Positions 28,012 through 38,561 of a stretch of DNA of 64,000 bases are shown here, one piece after another. Source of the DNA: Bacteroidota bacterium (GTDB taxonomy: Bacteria; Bacteroidota; Bacteroidia; AKYH767-A; OLB10); the NCBI GenBank assembly GCA_016714005.1, contig JADJOA010000001.1, positions 124,001 through 188,000 on the forward strand. The letters are read 5' to 3'. Each line of letters opens with the position of its first letter. Position 1 is the stretch's first letter. The translations under genes were made by a program, and so were the position numbers. The notes below the pieces were generated by a model, which was not told where the DNA came from, did not search any database, and saw nothing but the letters and a program-made list of their open reading frames with translations.

Positions 28012-30989
28012 TTAATTTTTTTGTAAAGGTATCTTAATTATTATTTGTGTGCCAATCGGCTTGTTATCTTTATCACGTTTATCAATTATTTGGGTTTCAA
28101 TAGTACTGTTTTTAATAAAATTTATGGTTTTAATTCTGTCCTCAATCAATTTCATGCCATGCGATGTATGATTTAAGGTACTCTGGCTTTTTAATTTTTT
28201 GGACTCATCACGTCCAATGCCGTCATCATCTATGGTGCCTATTAAAACGCTGTTTTCTTCTTTAAAAGTAATGCTAAGGTTTCCTTTTCGCTTTAAATTT
28301 ATCAAGCCATGATTAATGGCATTTTCTACATAAGGCTGAAAGAGTGTGCCGGGGAGTTCAATATTTCGATAATCTAAGTCTGATTCCACTTGCAGGTGAA
28401 AGTTAAACCCTTCGCTAAAGCGCATTTGCTCGAGTTCAATATACAAACGCAAAAGATTTATTTCCTGATCTAAAGTTATGGTTACAGATTTAGATTGGTC
28501 TAAGAACATACGCAACAGTTTAGAAAATTTACCTAGGTATTTATTTGCGCTTTGGTGATTATTGGTTGTGATAAAATATTTGATGGTGTTAAGGCAGTTA
28601 AAAATAAAATGCGGATTCATTTGACTCCTGAAGTGCCTTGAGTTCAAGCTCAGCAAAATTTTTATTCACCTCTGCACGTGCTATTTCTCTTTGCGAACAT
28701 GCCTTATGCGCAAGTACATTAAAAGTGAAAGCAACAATATAAATCCTGCATAGGTCGAAACTATGAACCATTGCTCTTTGCCAGATAGGAATTGGTATAG
28801 AAATTTTAATTTTCTTTTCTGTTTCTGGTTTTGAAAACAATCGCACTTTAAAAAATAGTTACCAGGTTTTATGGTGGCAAACCGTGCAAACCTACTGTTT
28901 GTTGCAGGACTCCATTCATTGTTTAGTCCTTCAAGTTTAAATTCAAAAAAAACTTTATCGGGCTGATGAAAACGCGGTGCAGTAAAAAAGAACTCCAAAG
29001 ATTTTACATCGCGTGACAATGACAAAGTACTATCTGATATCTTTTCTTCGTTATCAACTAAAATTCTTTCAATAAAAATTTCAGGTGTGTATTCGTTTTT
29101 AGTGTATCGATATTTGTTCAGTATGGCAACTCCTTTTATGGTAGGAAACCATATTTGTTTATCAGTTTCGTTTAAAACGTTTGGTTGAAAGCCAGAGTTA
29201 AATTCATTTGTCTTTAGTCCATCGCGCCTTCCATAAAAATTAAAATTTAAACTCACTTGCTGGTTGCCGGCATGCTCAATCAATTCCTTCCGGCTAACCT
29301 CATACATTCCCTTGTTAGAAGTTATCCAAAAACGATCCTCATCATCTAATGTAAGGCAAAAAATATCCGGTCCCAATACATTTATTAAGTTGCTATATAA
29401 ATGCAGTTGATTGTTTTTAAACCTGCACAATCCTCCACCAACTGTTCCAATCCAAATATTTTCATCAGCATCTTCAAAAATTGTTCTGATAGTATTTGAT
29501 GGCAAACCATTGTAAGTATTAAATGCTTCTATTTCTGTGCCCGAAATTTTATATAAGCCATTGTTTGTTCCTACCCAAATTATATTTTTAGAATCCAGTA
29601 AAAAATAATTGATTTTAGAGTTAAAAATTTCAGATTTAAACTTTGTAACCGCATAATTATTTTTATTGATGATAAACAAGCCGATGTCAGTACCAACCCA
29701 TACGTTATTGTTTTTGTCAGAAAGCAATGCAAAAACTGATTCGGCAGGAAAATTATTTCTTCTGTCAAATCGATAAATTTCTTTATCGGAATTATAAATG
29801 TAAAGACCTCCCCCATAAGTTCCAATCCAGATGTTCTTTTTCTCATCCTCCATTAAACTCCACACACAGTTGTTTTCAGGAATTTTGCTCTTAAATATTT
29901 TGCCGTAGATAAACCGGTTAATCCCTCCGCAGTTGTTACCCGCTAAAATGGTTTGGTCTGATAGTTTTAAAAGTGGTGCTACCCCGTCAGCGAGCAAACC
30001 ATCTTCTTGTGAAATACACCTAAAAAGTTTGTAACGAAGTTTATTTAAACCGTTGTTGTTTGTACCAACCCAGAGGTTTTTTTCTTTGTCTTCAAACAGC
30101 ACTCTAATGTTTGTGGACGATAATCCATGCTCTTCGTTAAGTTGCGTAAAATCACTTTGAGCCGAGTATAAAATTCCGATATCATTATAAATCCAAATGG
30201 TATTTCTGTGGTCAATAAAAATTTTAGTATCGCTCTTAAATGAAAAGTCAGGAACGTTTACAAGTTCAGTTTCATCATCCTTAACTTTATACAGCCCTGT
30301 AGATGTGCTTACCCATAAGTTATTGTCCAAATCGCTTTTAATATCGTACACTGTCATCTCATCAAACTCTAAAACGGGGGTAAGCAGTCCATCATTGTAT
30401 GTAAATAATCCCTTGCTGCATTTGAGATAAATGTCTCCATTTTTTGAAGAGATAAGTCCCAAAAGGTTTTGTTGGTTTACTTTCAAAATAAAGTTAAAAT
30501 CCTCTCCTTTCACTTCAAACACTTCGTTTTTGCTGGTAGAAACGAGTAACTTACCGTTTGTTGAAGAGCAAATAGAGTTAACTTTTATCTTAGAAATTGT
30601 TTTACTTAAAACGTGAAACCTTGTTCCGTCAAACTTTAGTAATCTTCCGGCATCATCAATTGTGTAGAGAATCTTATCAGCCGATTCAAGTAATTTTAAG
30701 GAGATGTTTGACAGTAAACCTTTATTACTTTGGACATTGTAAACAATAAACTTAACTCCATCAAACTTAACTAAGCCCGCAAAAGTTGATACCCACAAAA
30801 ACCATCACTCGTTTGCAAAATATCTATTACTGAATTTTGCGGTAAACCATTTTCTGTGTTGAAAATTTCAATGGCATATTCAGCATCAAGCGAAAGGCTT
30901 TTTTCTGAAATATAAGATTGTATTTGCCCCTGCGCGATCTGTAAGAGGCAAAACGTAAAAGCTATCGTATATTTTAAATGCTTGTAAAT
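28012..30989 (-). CDS. Sensor histidine kinase with beta-propeller and Y_Y_Y domains, LytS type (indels)
   Basis: The start is uncertain: the frame opens at ATT 30989 followed by a signal peptide (KYTIAFTFCLLQIAQGQ), and an indel near 30798 joins it to the main frame. Residues about 45-690 are repeats of the two-component-regulator propeller type (W(V/I)GTxxxGL: NLWVGTNNNGLNKL, NIWIGTYGGGLYIY, NIWIGTVGGGLCRF), then a Y_Y_Y-like domain (LEFFFTAPRFHQPDKVFFEF) and one transmembrane helix (STYAGFILLLSLLMYLRI). After errors near 28670 and 28630 the kinase core follows: phosphoacceptor His in QMNPHFIFNCLNTIKYF, then the ATPase domain with YVENAINHGL and DDDGIGRDE. It signals to the LytTR regulator just downstream. 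Ligand unknown. Confidence 0.85.
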
Positions 30990-31052
30990 ACCAAACTAAT
31001 TTTGACCAAATTACAAAATAGGATTTACTTGTGGCAGGAAAATTAAAGGCAA

Positions 31053-31075
31053 GAAAAAATCCCGCATGTGCGGGA
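31053..31075 (-). terminator. Intrinsic terminator after the small secreted-protein gene
   Basis: The perfect hairpin TCCCGCATGTGCGGGA is preceded on the forward strand by an A run, so on the reverse strand it is followed by TTTTTTC. It lies eight bases past the stop of the 31083-31346 gene. Confidence 0.8.
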
Positions 31076-31082
31076 TGCTGTT

Positions 31083-31346
31083 TTATTTAGATTTTTGCGA
31101 TTGATTTCGCATTTGCGATTTGTTGTAGCTTGCAGGCTTAATGGTCTTTCTGTTGTCGTTTTTATTTGAAGAAGAATTAGGCGACATTTTATGCTGCACT
31201 TTTTTTTCAATTACTGGGACATTAGTGTTATTTATTTGCCTGGTGTTTCCGTTTCCCGAAGTTTGAATGACACGAACATTTTGTTGAGCCACACAGTTTA
31301 ATGAAACAGCACTTAAAAAAAATAAAGTAGTTGCAAGCCTTAACAT
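31083..31346 (-). CDS. Small secreted Asn/Lys/Ser-rich protein, unknown function
   Basis: The 87-residue product has a clear signal peptide (LRLATTLFFLSAVSLNCVAQ, cleavage near residue 21). The mature part of about 66 residues is low in complexity and very basic, rich in Asn, Ser, Lys and Gln (for example SPNSSSNKNDNRKTIKPASY), with no cysteine pairs or recognisable domain. It is flanked by its own terminator and is not in an obvious operon. It is probably a real gene because of the signal peptide and the terminator placed right after it. Confidence 0.6.
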   Translation of the reverse strand: MLRLATTLFFLSAVSLNCVAQQNVRVIQTSGNGNTRQINNTNVPVIEKKVQHKMSPNSSSNKNDNRKTIKPASYNKSQMRNQSQKSK

Positions 31347-31462
31347 TTTAGTATTGAATTATGTGTTCAAAAATAGTACGCGCGCTGTGAATTGAAAATG
31401 AAATAAAATCTTTAAAACTATGACTCGTTTTATATGGTAAAAAAACATATTTGTTTTAATTC

Positions 31463-32778
31463 TCATTTAAAAACAAGCCTGAAGGTAGTACCTTTTAATT
31501 CTTTCGATTCTACCTGTATTTCAATATGGTGAAACCCTGCAATTGTTTTTACAATGGCTAAACCTAGCCCGTAGCTGGGCTCATCGGCATTATTAAACTT
31601 GCGGAAACGTTCAAAAATATGTGGTATGTTTTCTTCGGCTATTCCCTTGCCTGTATCTGTTATTTCAATTGAATATTTGTCGTTAACAGAAGTGTTTCTA
31701 AGCGTAATAGTTCCATTAGGCACATTGTATTTAATGGCATTGCCTATTAAATTATAGAGCAAAGTGTAAATTAAAGATTTGTTTGCAGGAGATACAATAT
31801 GAGTTTGTTGTATGTTATTATAAAATGTAATGTTCTTGTCATTCAACCTTTCATGAATATCCTCGTAAATTTCATCAGTAATTTCTTTTATATCGGCAGT
31901 TTCATTTTTTAGGTATTGCTCATTTTCTATTCGTGAAATCATTAACAAGGCTTTTACAATTTTGCTGAGCCTGTTTAGCGTTTTTATGGAGTCATCAATT
32001 TTCACTGCAACATCTTCCGGCACGTTTTCGTCCACCAGCATGTTTTCAAAACGAGATTTTAAAATGGTGATTGGGGTTTGTAATTCGTGGCTTACATTGG
32101 TAATAAATTCTTTTTCAATAAGGAAAGATTTTTTTACACGCTGCATCATTTCATTGATGCTGTTATCTAAATGCCTGAATTCATAAGTGGTGCTTTTAAC
32201 TGGGGTAACATCAAAATGAACAGCATCGTGGGTACGAGTCAATTTGTTTTCTATTATTTTGTTGAAAGGCTTAAGCATTAACCGCACAAAACCAATATCA
32301 ATAAATATGGAAATAAAAATAAGTATGATGGTGGCTACAAGGCAAAACTTTGCAATAGTCGATTTTAAATGCTCAACAGCCTCAACACCCTCACCAATTG
32401 TTAAAAGATAAATCTGATTATCATAAACAAAGGGTTGTTTGATTAAGCGATGTTTTAAAGTTTCGCCTTCAATAATGTAATCTTCTGTTCTTACCTCTGC
32501 AGGTTTTACTTCTTTTGGGTCTTGTATAGGTTCAATTAAAATAAACTCTTCCTTTAAAATATTAAAACTTTCAAAAGTACAATCACTTTCACGCGAAATA
32601 TCATTAATGCCTCCGCGCTCAATAATTTTAAAACTTTTTCTGTGCGCGCATACAATTTATTATCGGTGTGGTTGTAAACAACTCGCTCTACAATCATTGG
32701 CAATACAGCGCCAAACACAAGCACAATAAGCGCTTTTGACAGTGCATTATATATTGCAAGTTTGAGTTGTAGTTTCAA
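31463..32778 (-). CDS. Membrane sensor histidine kinase of the HisKA class (one or more indels)
   Basis: The N-terminus has a transmembrane helix (ALIVLVFGAVLPMIV), a periplasmic sensor part that reads through base errors near 32560-32640 (PAEVRTEDYIIEGETLKHRL), and a second helix (CLVATIILIFISIFIDIGF). After a HAMP-like linker the HisKA motif is FITNVSHELQTPITILKSRF, followed by the N box NLIGNAIKYN, G1 DTGKGI and G2 GLGLAIVKTIAGFH. Order and homology match the RprX/CusS-like kinases common in Bacteroidota. It lies 108 bases downstream of its probable partner regulator; a hairpin occupies the gap. Confidence 0.88.
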
Positions 32779-32815
32779 ATTAATTTTGCTTTTATTGATG
32801 GATAATTAAAACAGA

Positions 32816-32867
32816 AACGCAAAGACGACAGCCAAAATAAATAATCGATTGCTGACTTCTTTGCGTT
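32816..32867. repeat. Hairpin between response regulator and histidine kinase genes
   Basis: The outer arms AACGCAAAGA and TCTTTGCGTT are perfectly complementary; inside them GACAGC and GCTGAC pair partly. There is no T tract on either side, so it is more likely an inserted palindromic repeat or an mRNA structure that sets the regulator/kinase ratio than a terminator. Confidence 0.6.
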
Positions 32868-32886
32868 AAAATTTCAGATGCAAGTA

Positions 32887-33565
32887 CTATTTCATATTTA
32901 ACCGATAACCAATACCTCTTACGGTTTCAATCCAATCGCAAGGTGCATGTGCTGACAGTTTTTTACGTAAATTTTTCATATGTACGTCAATGTAATTAGA
33001 GTCATAATCATCATCTGCCACATCGCCCCAAATGTGCTCTGTGAGTTGAGAGCGTGTTAATACTCTTCCTTTATGCAAAGCAAGATAGTTAAGCAAATCA
33101 AATTCTTTTTTTGTAAGAATAACAGGCTTATTGTCGTAATCTAAGGTGCGGTTTTGGTAATCCATTATAAAACCATTTATATCCATTGTTTGCACCTTAA
33201 TTCCATGCTTGCGTCTTAAAATAGCCTGCATACGTGCTTGCAATTCGGGCAACGAAAATGGTTTTGCCAAATAATCATCCGCGCCTAAATCAAGTCCCTG
33301 AATTTTATCATCCACCTCGCTGCGGGCAGTTAGAACAATAAATGCACTATCAACACTATTTTTCTTGGCTTCGCGCAAAATGTCAAATCCACTCATATCA
33401 GGCAAGCCTAAATCGAGCAACACAAAATCATAAGTGTTTACAAACAAATTTTCTGTTGCTTTTTTTCCTGTAAACGCAGAGTCGCAGTGGTAACCTTGTT
33501 TGGTCAAAAAATATTTCTATTTCATGCGACAAACCTTTTTCATCTTCAATAATAAGTACATTCAT
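32887..33565 (-). CDS. OmpR/PhoB-family response regulator (one-base insertion)
   Basis: From ATG 33565 the sequence reads MNVLIIEDEKGLSHEIEIFL; an extra T near 33508 breaks the frame, which then runs intact from TKQGYHCDSAFTGKK. The receiver domain has the phosphoacceptor in FVLLDLGLPDMSGFD, Thr-Ala in FIVLTARSEVDDK and Lys in DDYLAKPFSLPEL. The winged-helix DNA-binding domain follows (PVILTKKEFDLLNYLALHKG, VDVHMKNLRKKL-like region, ending GIGYRLNMK). Restored length is about 226 residues. It is the partner of the kinase downstream. Confidence 0.92.
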
Positions 33566-33652
33566 ATATTTTTAGTTTGATGTTGTAATGCGTATTTCAA
33601 TCTTCGTGCTAAAGTAGTTTTTGACACATTAAGTTTGTCTGAATGGTTTTTT

Positions 33653-34849
33653 TTATTTTTCTTGAGTAACTCTCCTTATGGACTGAGTAATTATACTGCA
33701 AGCTTCTAATAAAACGCTATTGGCAATATTTAACGGTGGTGTAATTCTCATCTTATTTTCAGCAAACAAAAACCAATCGGTAAATAATCCGTTTGTAATG
33801 CATTGTTTTATTATTTCAAGGTTTGTTTCTTTTGATTCAAATTCCAATGACAACATTAAACCACAACCAGAAATATTTTTTATTGCAGTGTGCGTTAGCT
33901 GATTTCTTATAATTGATTCTTTTTCTTCAATGCCTGATAAAATATTTTTCTCAATTAGCGATTCTATTGCAGCTAACGATGCCGCGCAACAAACCGGATG
34001 TCCACCAAAAGTCGTAATGTGCCCAAGTACCGGATTGTTAGATAAACTTTGCATTACTTCTGTAGAAGTGATAAATGCGCCAAGTGGCATACCTCCGCCC
34101 AATGCTTTTGATAACACAAGTACATCAGGCACAACATTATATTTTTCAAACGCGAACATTTTGCCAGTGCGCCCCATTCCGGTTTGACTTTCGTCAAAAA
34201 TCAAAAGTGTTCCGGTTTGTGTACATCGCTTGCTCAATTCTTCTAAGAAATTTTCGGAAGGTAGTTTATACCCTTCTTCCGATTTAATTACTTCAGCAAC
34301 TACACATGCCGTTTGCGTTGTAATATTTTCAAGTTGATTAACTTTATTAAAGTCTAAAAATTTTACACCGGGCAATAAAGGTTTGAATGGAGAAGTGAAA
34401 TACTCATCACTCATTAAACTTAACGGGCCTGTAGAACTACCGTGATAGGAATTTTTAAACGCAACAATTTCGTATTTACCTGTAAATCTTCTCGAAAGTT
34501 TTAAAGCACCATCAATAGCCTCTGCACCTGAGTTGGTAAAATAAGTACAATTTAAGTTTTGAGGAAGCAGTGAGCTTAACTTTTGCGCAAGCAATGTTTG
34601 TGGAGATTGTATTAACTCTCCATAAACCATTATGTGTGTGTAAGTATCAACCTGTTTTTTTATTGCTGCATTAATTTTTGGATGATTATGACCAAGGCTG
34701 CAAACTGTAATTCCGGAAATAAGGTCGATATATTTTTTTCCGGCAGCATCAAATAAAAATGAGCCTTCGGCTTTTGTTATTTCAATTCCAATAGGAGCAG
34801 GGCTTGTTTGCGCCATGTATTGCAAAAACAAACTGCGGTGGTTAATCAT
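33653..34849 (-). CDS. Class III (acetylornithine-type) PLP aminotransferase
   Basis: The 398-residue intact product has the fold-type I signatures: GKKYIDLISGITVCSLGHNH near the N-terminus, FTNSGAEAIDGALKLSRRFT for the PLP phosphate, the Asp in LIFDESQTGMGRTG and the Schiff-base lysine in DVLVLSKALGGGMPLGAFI. The usual DE(I/V)Q motif is DESQ here. It overlaps the stop of asnB by four bases (ATGA), so the two are translationally coupled. Family members transfer amino groups of ornithine, GABA, lysine or beta-amino acids. The substrate cannot be read from the sequence; the asnB partner suggests an amino-acid or amide-forming role. Confidence 0.9.
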   Translation of the reverse strand: MINHRSLFLQYMAQTSPAPIGIEITKAEGSFLFDAAGKKYIDLISGITVCSLGHNHPKINAAIKKQVDTYTHIMVYGELIQSPQTLLAQKLSSLLPQNLNCTYFTNSGAEAIDGALKLSRRFTGKYEIVAFKNSYHGSSTGPLSLMSDEYFTSPFKPLLPGVKFLDFNKVNQLENITTQTACVVAEVIKSEEGYKLPSENFLEELSKRCTQTGTLLIFDESQTGMGRTGKMFAFEKYNVVPDVLVLSKALGGGMPLGAFITSTEVMQSLSNNPVLGHITTFGGHPVCCAASLAAIESLIEKNILSGIEEKESIIRNQLTHTAIKNISGCGLMLSLEFESKETNLEIIKQCITNGLFTDWFLFAENKMRITPPLNIANSVLLEACSIITQSIRRVTQEK

Positions 34850-36743
34850 GCCAGAAAATATTTTTTATACCAACGTTGAAAGACTATAAGCCCCCATATT
34901 TGTGCATGTATTTCACCAGGGTTGTTGGAAAAAAGTTGTAGCTTAAGTTTTCTAATAGAACTCACATCAAAAATATTTTGTTCTTCAATAAATTTATCGT
35001 TGAGCAAATCGGCAATAATAAATTCTTTTAACTCCGTACGAAACCATCTTAGCAACGGAACTTCAAAACCTTGTTTGCCACGTTTGAAAATGTCTACCGG
35101 CAACAATTCTCTAGAAGCATCTTTAATAATTTTTTTTCTGATTTTGCCGGTCTATTTTATATGCAGAGGGCAAACCAAAAGCATAATTAACCATTTCAAA
35201 ATCTAAGAATGGAGTTCTTACTTCCAAGCTGTTTGCCATACTCATTAAATCAACCTTAACGAGCATATCGCCCTGCAAGACTAAATTTACATCAGCCTCA
35301 AAAACATCATTCATATCACTTCCTCCGGTAACAGAGTTGGTAAAATAATTTTTAGGGTGATTAACATCATCACTATCATGTTTTTGCTTGAGCAATGACT
35401 GTGCATGATGCTCGTCTATAAAACTGCACCAGCGCCAATAACGGTTAGCAGCATTTTGCTTTGCACCATTTGCAAAGCGGTGCAACTGGCGTAATTTATT
35501 TTCGTATTTAGAATTACGCGAACCTGAAATACCACTTAAAAGTGGTGAAAATAATTTAACTGTATTTGTAAACAAATGGTTGTTTCTTATGAGCCACTCA
35601 GCACGGTGCTTATTATAGCCGCCAAAAATTTCATCGGCACCATCACCACTTAATGCCACGGTTACATGCTTACGCGTTTGCCTGCTTAAAATAAAAACAT
35701 TTAATGCCGATGAATCTGCAAAAGGCTCATCAATATAATTGAGCACATCATGCAGCACTTCATACAAATCGCTATTGCTCAATTTAAAAACCGTATGCTC
35801 TGTCTTATGCTTTTTAGCAACAAGTTGCGCATACTTTGTTTCATCAAACATGGGCTCATCTTTAAAACCAATGCTAAAAGTTTTTAAATGTTTTGTATGG
35901 CGTGCTGCCAATGCAGATATCACCGATGAATCTATACCACCACTTAAAAAGAACCCAGTGGCACATCACTTATCATTCTTTTTGCACCGATTCTTCCAGC
36001 AAGGTGTAAAGTTTTTGCTTGGCCTCCTCATAAGATGGTGTGTGGTGCAAATGCTGATGAACAGGAAGATGATAAAACTTTTTCTCCTCTGATATTTCAT
36101 TTTTTTTGCAATCGTAAAAAATATAAGAGCCCGGCAACAACTTGCGCACATTGTTTAAAATAGAGTAGGGGCTGGGTATATAATTTAACTGCAAATAAGT
36201 TAACAGGCTCTGGCGGTTTATTTCCTTTTTAATGCCCAACGACATCAATGATTTCATTTCTGACGAAAAAGCAAAACTTTTTCATCACTAAAAATCAATA
36301 GTGGTTTTACGCCATACCTGTCGCGGGCAATAAATAAAAGTTTCATCTTCTTTATCATAAATGGCAAGAGAAAAAAAGCCATTTATTCGATCTAAACATT
36401 TTTCTTTTTCAATAATGTAAAGATAGAGTAGCACCTCTGTATCGCTATGCGATTTAAGCTTGTAGCCTTTCGATTCAACAAAACTTTTGTGATGATTAAA
36501 ATTAAAAAATTCGCCATTAAAAATTATTACATAACGGTTGCTTGCATCCGTCATGGGTTGTGCGCCCAAATTGCTGGTATCTATAATAGAAAGCCGTCTA
36601 TGCCCTAATAAAACTTTTGAATTGTGGTATATGCCTTCGCTATCAGGACCACGTTTCTGCAGGCAATTTAAAGCCGCTTTAAAATTTTTTGAAAGCGATT
36701 GATCTGTTTCATCTTTGTTTATCAATCCTAAAATGCCGCACAT
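34846..36743 (-). CDS. asnB: Asparagine synthetase (glutamine-hydrolysing) (several indels)
   Basis: AsnB makes asparagine from aspartate with ATP and glutamine. The open frame starts three codons earlier (MCSMCGIL), but the catalytic N-terminal cysteine must follow the initiator methionine, so I place the start at the inner ATG, giving MCGILGLINKDE. The glutaminase domain has LQKRGPDSEGIYHNSKVLLG, GHRRLSIID and IIFNGEFFNF. After errors near 36300, 35970, 35940 and 35110 come the synthetase domain with the ATP loop LSGGIDSSVISALA, VALSGDGADEIFGGYNKHRA and VRTPFLDFEMVNYAFGLP. The end is KRGKQGFEVPLLRWFR and QRWYKKYFLA. Restored length is about 632 residues. Confidence 0.92.
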
Positions 36744-36809
36744 ACTGCACAAAGGTATTAAGATTGAAATAAATAAACCTACCTTCTAACATTCAAGTGT
36801 AATTAAAAC

Positions 36810-36839
36810 AAAAAGCATTGGTAAATACCAATGCTTTTT
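36810..36839. terminator. Bidirectional terminator between asnB and the outer-membrane protein gene
   Basis: AAAAAGCATTGGTA and TACCAATGCTTTTT form a near-continuous perfect palindrome with a short AA loop and A/T tracts on both sides. It ends the reverse-strand outer-membrane protein gene (stop at 36867), upstream of asnB. Confidence 0.8.
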
Positions 36840-36866
36840 GTTTAACACTTATAAACTGTTAAAAAG

Positions 36867-37895
36867 TCACTTGATTTTCTTAAAATTAAAGAAGTCTAAC
36901 TTGTATGCTATTTCCATGCTAATATAAGTATATCCATCAGTTTTAATTTTATTACCACGTTTGCTGGTTTGCTCTCCATTAAAACCGTTGGTGCCTTTAC
37001 CGGTAGGGTCACTTATGTATTTTGCAAGTTCTTGTTTTTCGGCATCGCCAGGGTAGTTGGCTGCAATTTCTTCGTAAGTGGCATAGCGTTCACTCACATC
37101 ATCTAAATAATCTGTTACAAATTTATAATAGCTAAACTCTGCTGAAAGCGTAATGTTTTTTGCAATTCCCCATCTCCAGCCAAAACCCATAGGAATGCCT
37201 ATGTGAAGGAGGTTGTAAGGAGGCTTTTGTCCAAGTTCGCTAGTAAAGCCTTGTCCTTCTGTTTTCCAGTCGTGCAAATCGGTTTCGTATTTGCCATCCT
37301 TTTTGATAACATTTGCGTTTGGGTTGGCATGTTCACCTTCCTGAGGAGCATCGCGCACAGTGCCATCATTCCAAAAATAATAACGGTTGTTAATGTCGAT
37401 ATCACCTAAAAATAAATCGGCTTTCGGGTTTGCATAAAAAATACCCAAACCTATATATCCAAACATAACAGCACCTTGCTTATCTAAAGGTTTGCGTTTG
37501 TTGGGGTACCATGTATAACTAAGGTGAGAAGAAAACCCAAGAACATCAGTCCTGAAACTTAAGCCACGACCGTAGTTCCTTAAATCATAACCCTCCCTCG
37601 AGCCGATTGGCTTTGTTTCATCGTAACCTATGCGCTGCCACGAAAGTCGTGTCTCCACGTCAAACGATTGATACTGCATACCTGTTTTAGCAGGGTTGTT
37701 TAAAAAGTTGCGGAAGGTTAAAGAGGCTCCCGGGCGTGTTGACGAGCCTTGGTAAAACTCATCATTTCCCAAATCTCCAAAATAATTGGTAAAGCCTGTT
37801 GCAACTCCAATGTTCATTGCGCGTTGCGCATCTATTCGAGCAGAATAAAGAGTTGCTGTGAGTAAGAAGAGGAATAGTAAAAATGTTTTGTTCAT
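36867..37895 (-). CDS. Secreted outer-membrane beta-barrel protein (DUF6089-like)
   Basis: The frame is open from 37922, but the signal peptide begins at the inner ATG (MNKTFLLFLFLLTATLYSAR), so I use 37895. The mature protein of about 320 residues has alternating strands with aromatic residues (NIGVATGFTNYFGDLGND, FETRLSWQR-like, GIPMGFGWRWGIAKNITLSAEFSYYKF) and ends MEIAYKLDFFNFKKIK. The N-terminal GVATGFTNYFGDLG pattern is the one seen in DUF6089/porin-like Bacteroidota proteins. Function unknown; a structural or transport role in the outer membrane is an inference. Confidence 0.75.
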   Translation of the reverse strand: MNKTFLLFLFLLTATLYSARIDAQRAMNIGVATGFTNYFGDLGNDEFYQGSSTRPGASLTFRNFLNNPAKTGMQYQSFDVETRLSWQRIGYDETKPIGSREGYDLRNYGRGLSFRTDVLGFSSHLSYTWYPNKRKPLDKQGAVMFGYIGLGIFYANPKADLFLGDIDINNRYYFWNDGTVRDAPQEGEHANPNANVIKKDGKYETDLHDWKTEGQGFTSELGQKPPYNLLHIGIPMGFGWRWGIAKNITLSAEFSYYKFVTDYLDDVSERYATYEEIAANYPGDAEKQELAKYISDPTGKGTNGFNGEQTSKRGNKIKTDGYTYISMEIAYKLDFFNFKKIK

Positions 37896-38048
37896 GTGAT
37901 GGAGGATTTCTGGATTAGACACATGTGATTTGATACCGTCTAAAGTACAAATAAGGTTTTAAAAACGTATGCACTTTAGAAACTTTTTTTCAAGGGGTTA
38001 ATGTGGGGTTCAATGTTCTCGTTAAGTTTAAATACCAAAAGCAAAAAA

Positions 38049-38072
38049 GCCTGCTTCATTCCGAAGCAGGCC
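38049..38072. terminator. Terminator after the DUF4920 gene
   Basis: The arms GCCTGCTTC and GAAGCAGGC are perfectly complementary around ATTCC, with A-rich sequence on the left that reads as T-rich on the reverse strand. It lies 22 bases past the stop of the DUF4920 gene. Confidence 0.8.
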
Positions 38073-38093
38073 TTTAAATAAGTTATAAAATCG

Positions 38094-38537
38094 TCATTGA
38101 AGAATTACTCCAGCAGCAATAAAAACCACTTCTTCAGTTGGCTCTTTAATAGCATCAATCTCTGCCTGACTTTTACCTTCGTCTTCGGCATAATGCTTTA
38201 ACTCCTCAACTGTTCTTTTTTTAACAGAAGCCACACCTTCAATTGTTGCCGTTTTTCCTTCGCAGTCTTTTGGAAGATAAAATTTGTGGTCTTTCATTTT
38301 TACCATCATAGCCTCACCGCCTTCTCTTTCCATTTTCATCCAACAGCCCATTGCTTTGCAAATAGCACTTACCTTGCCAGTAACTTTTGCTTCAACTTTT
38401 TCTTTGTCTTTAAGCTGGGCATCTAATTCAGCCATAGTTATGGCGCCATCAGCAGTAATTTTTTTTCCGAAGTGTTCTTGTGCAAACAACTGCGTTGAAG
38501 CGGCAACTACAATACATAATGCAATTAATTTTCTCAT
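38094..38537 (-). CDS. Secreted DUF4920-domain protein
   Basis: The 147-residue product has a signal peptide (RKLIALCIVVAASTQLFAQ) and then the DUF4920 pattern: a strand-rich OB-like domain with VTGKVSAICKAMGCWMKM near residue 60, where the Cys-x4-Gly-Cys-Trp group is diagnostic, and DHKFYLPKDCEGKTATIEGV further on. A possible role in metal or haem binding in the periplasm has no direct support here. It lies 24 bases after the start side of secDF, on the same strand and downstream of it, and has its own terminator. Confidence 0.8.
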   Translation of the reverse strand: MRKLIALCIVVAASTQLFAQEHFGKKITADGAITMAELDAQLKDKEKVEAKVTGKVSAICKAMGCWMKMEREGGEAMMVKMKDHKFYLPKDCEGKTATIEGVASVKKRTVEELKHYAEDEGKSQAEIDAIKEPTEEVVFIAAGVILQ

Positions 38538-38561
38538 TTTGTTTTTGGTTTTAAGTTAAAC

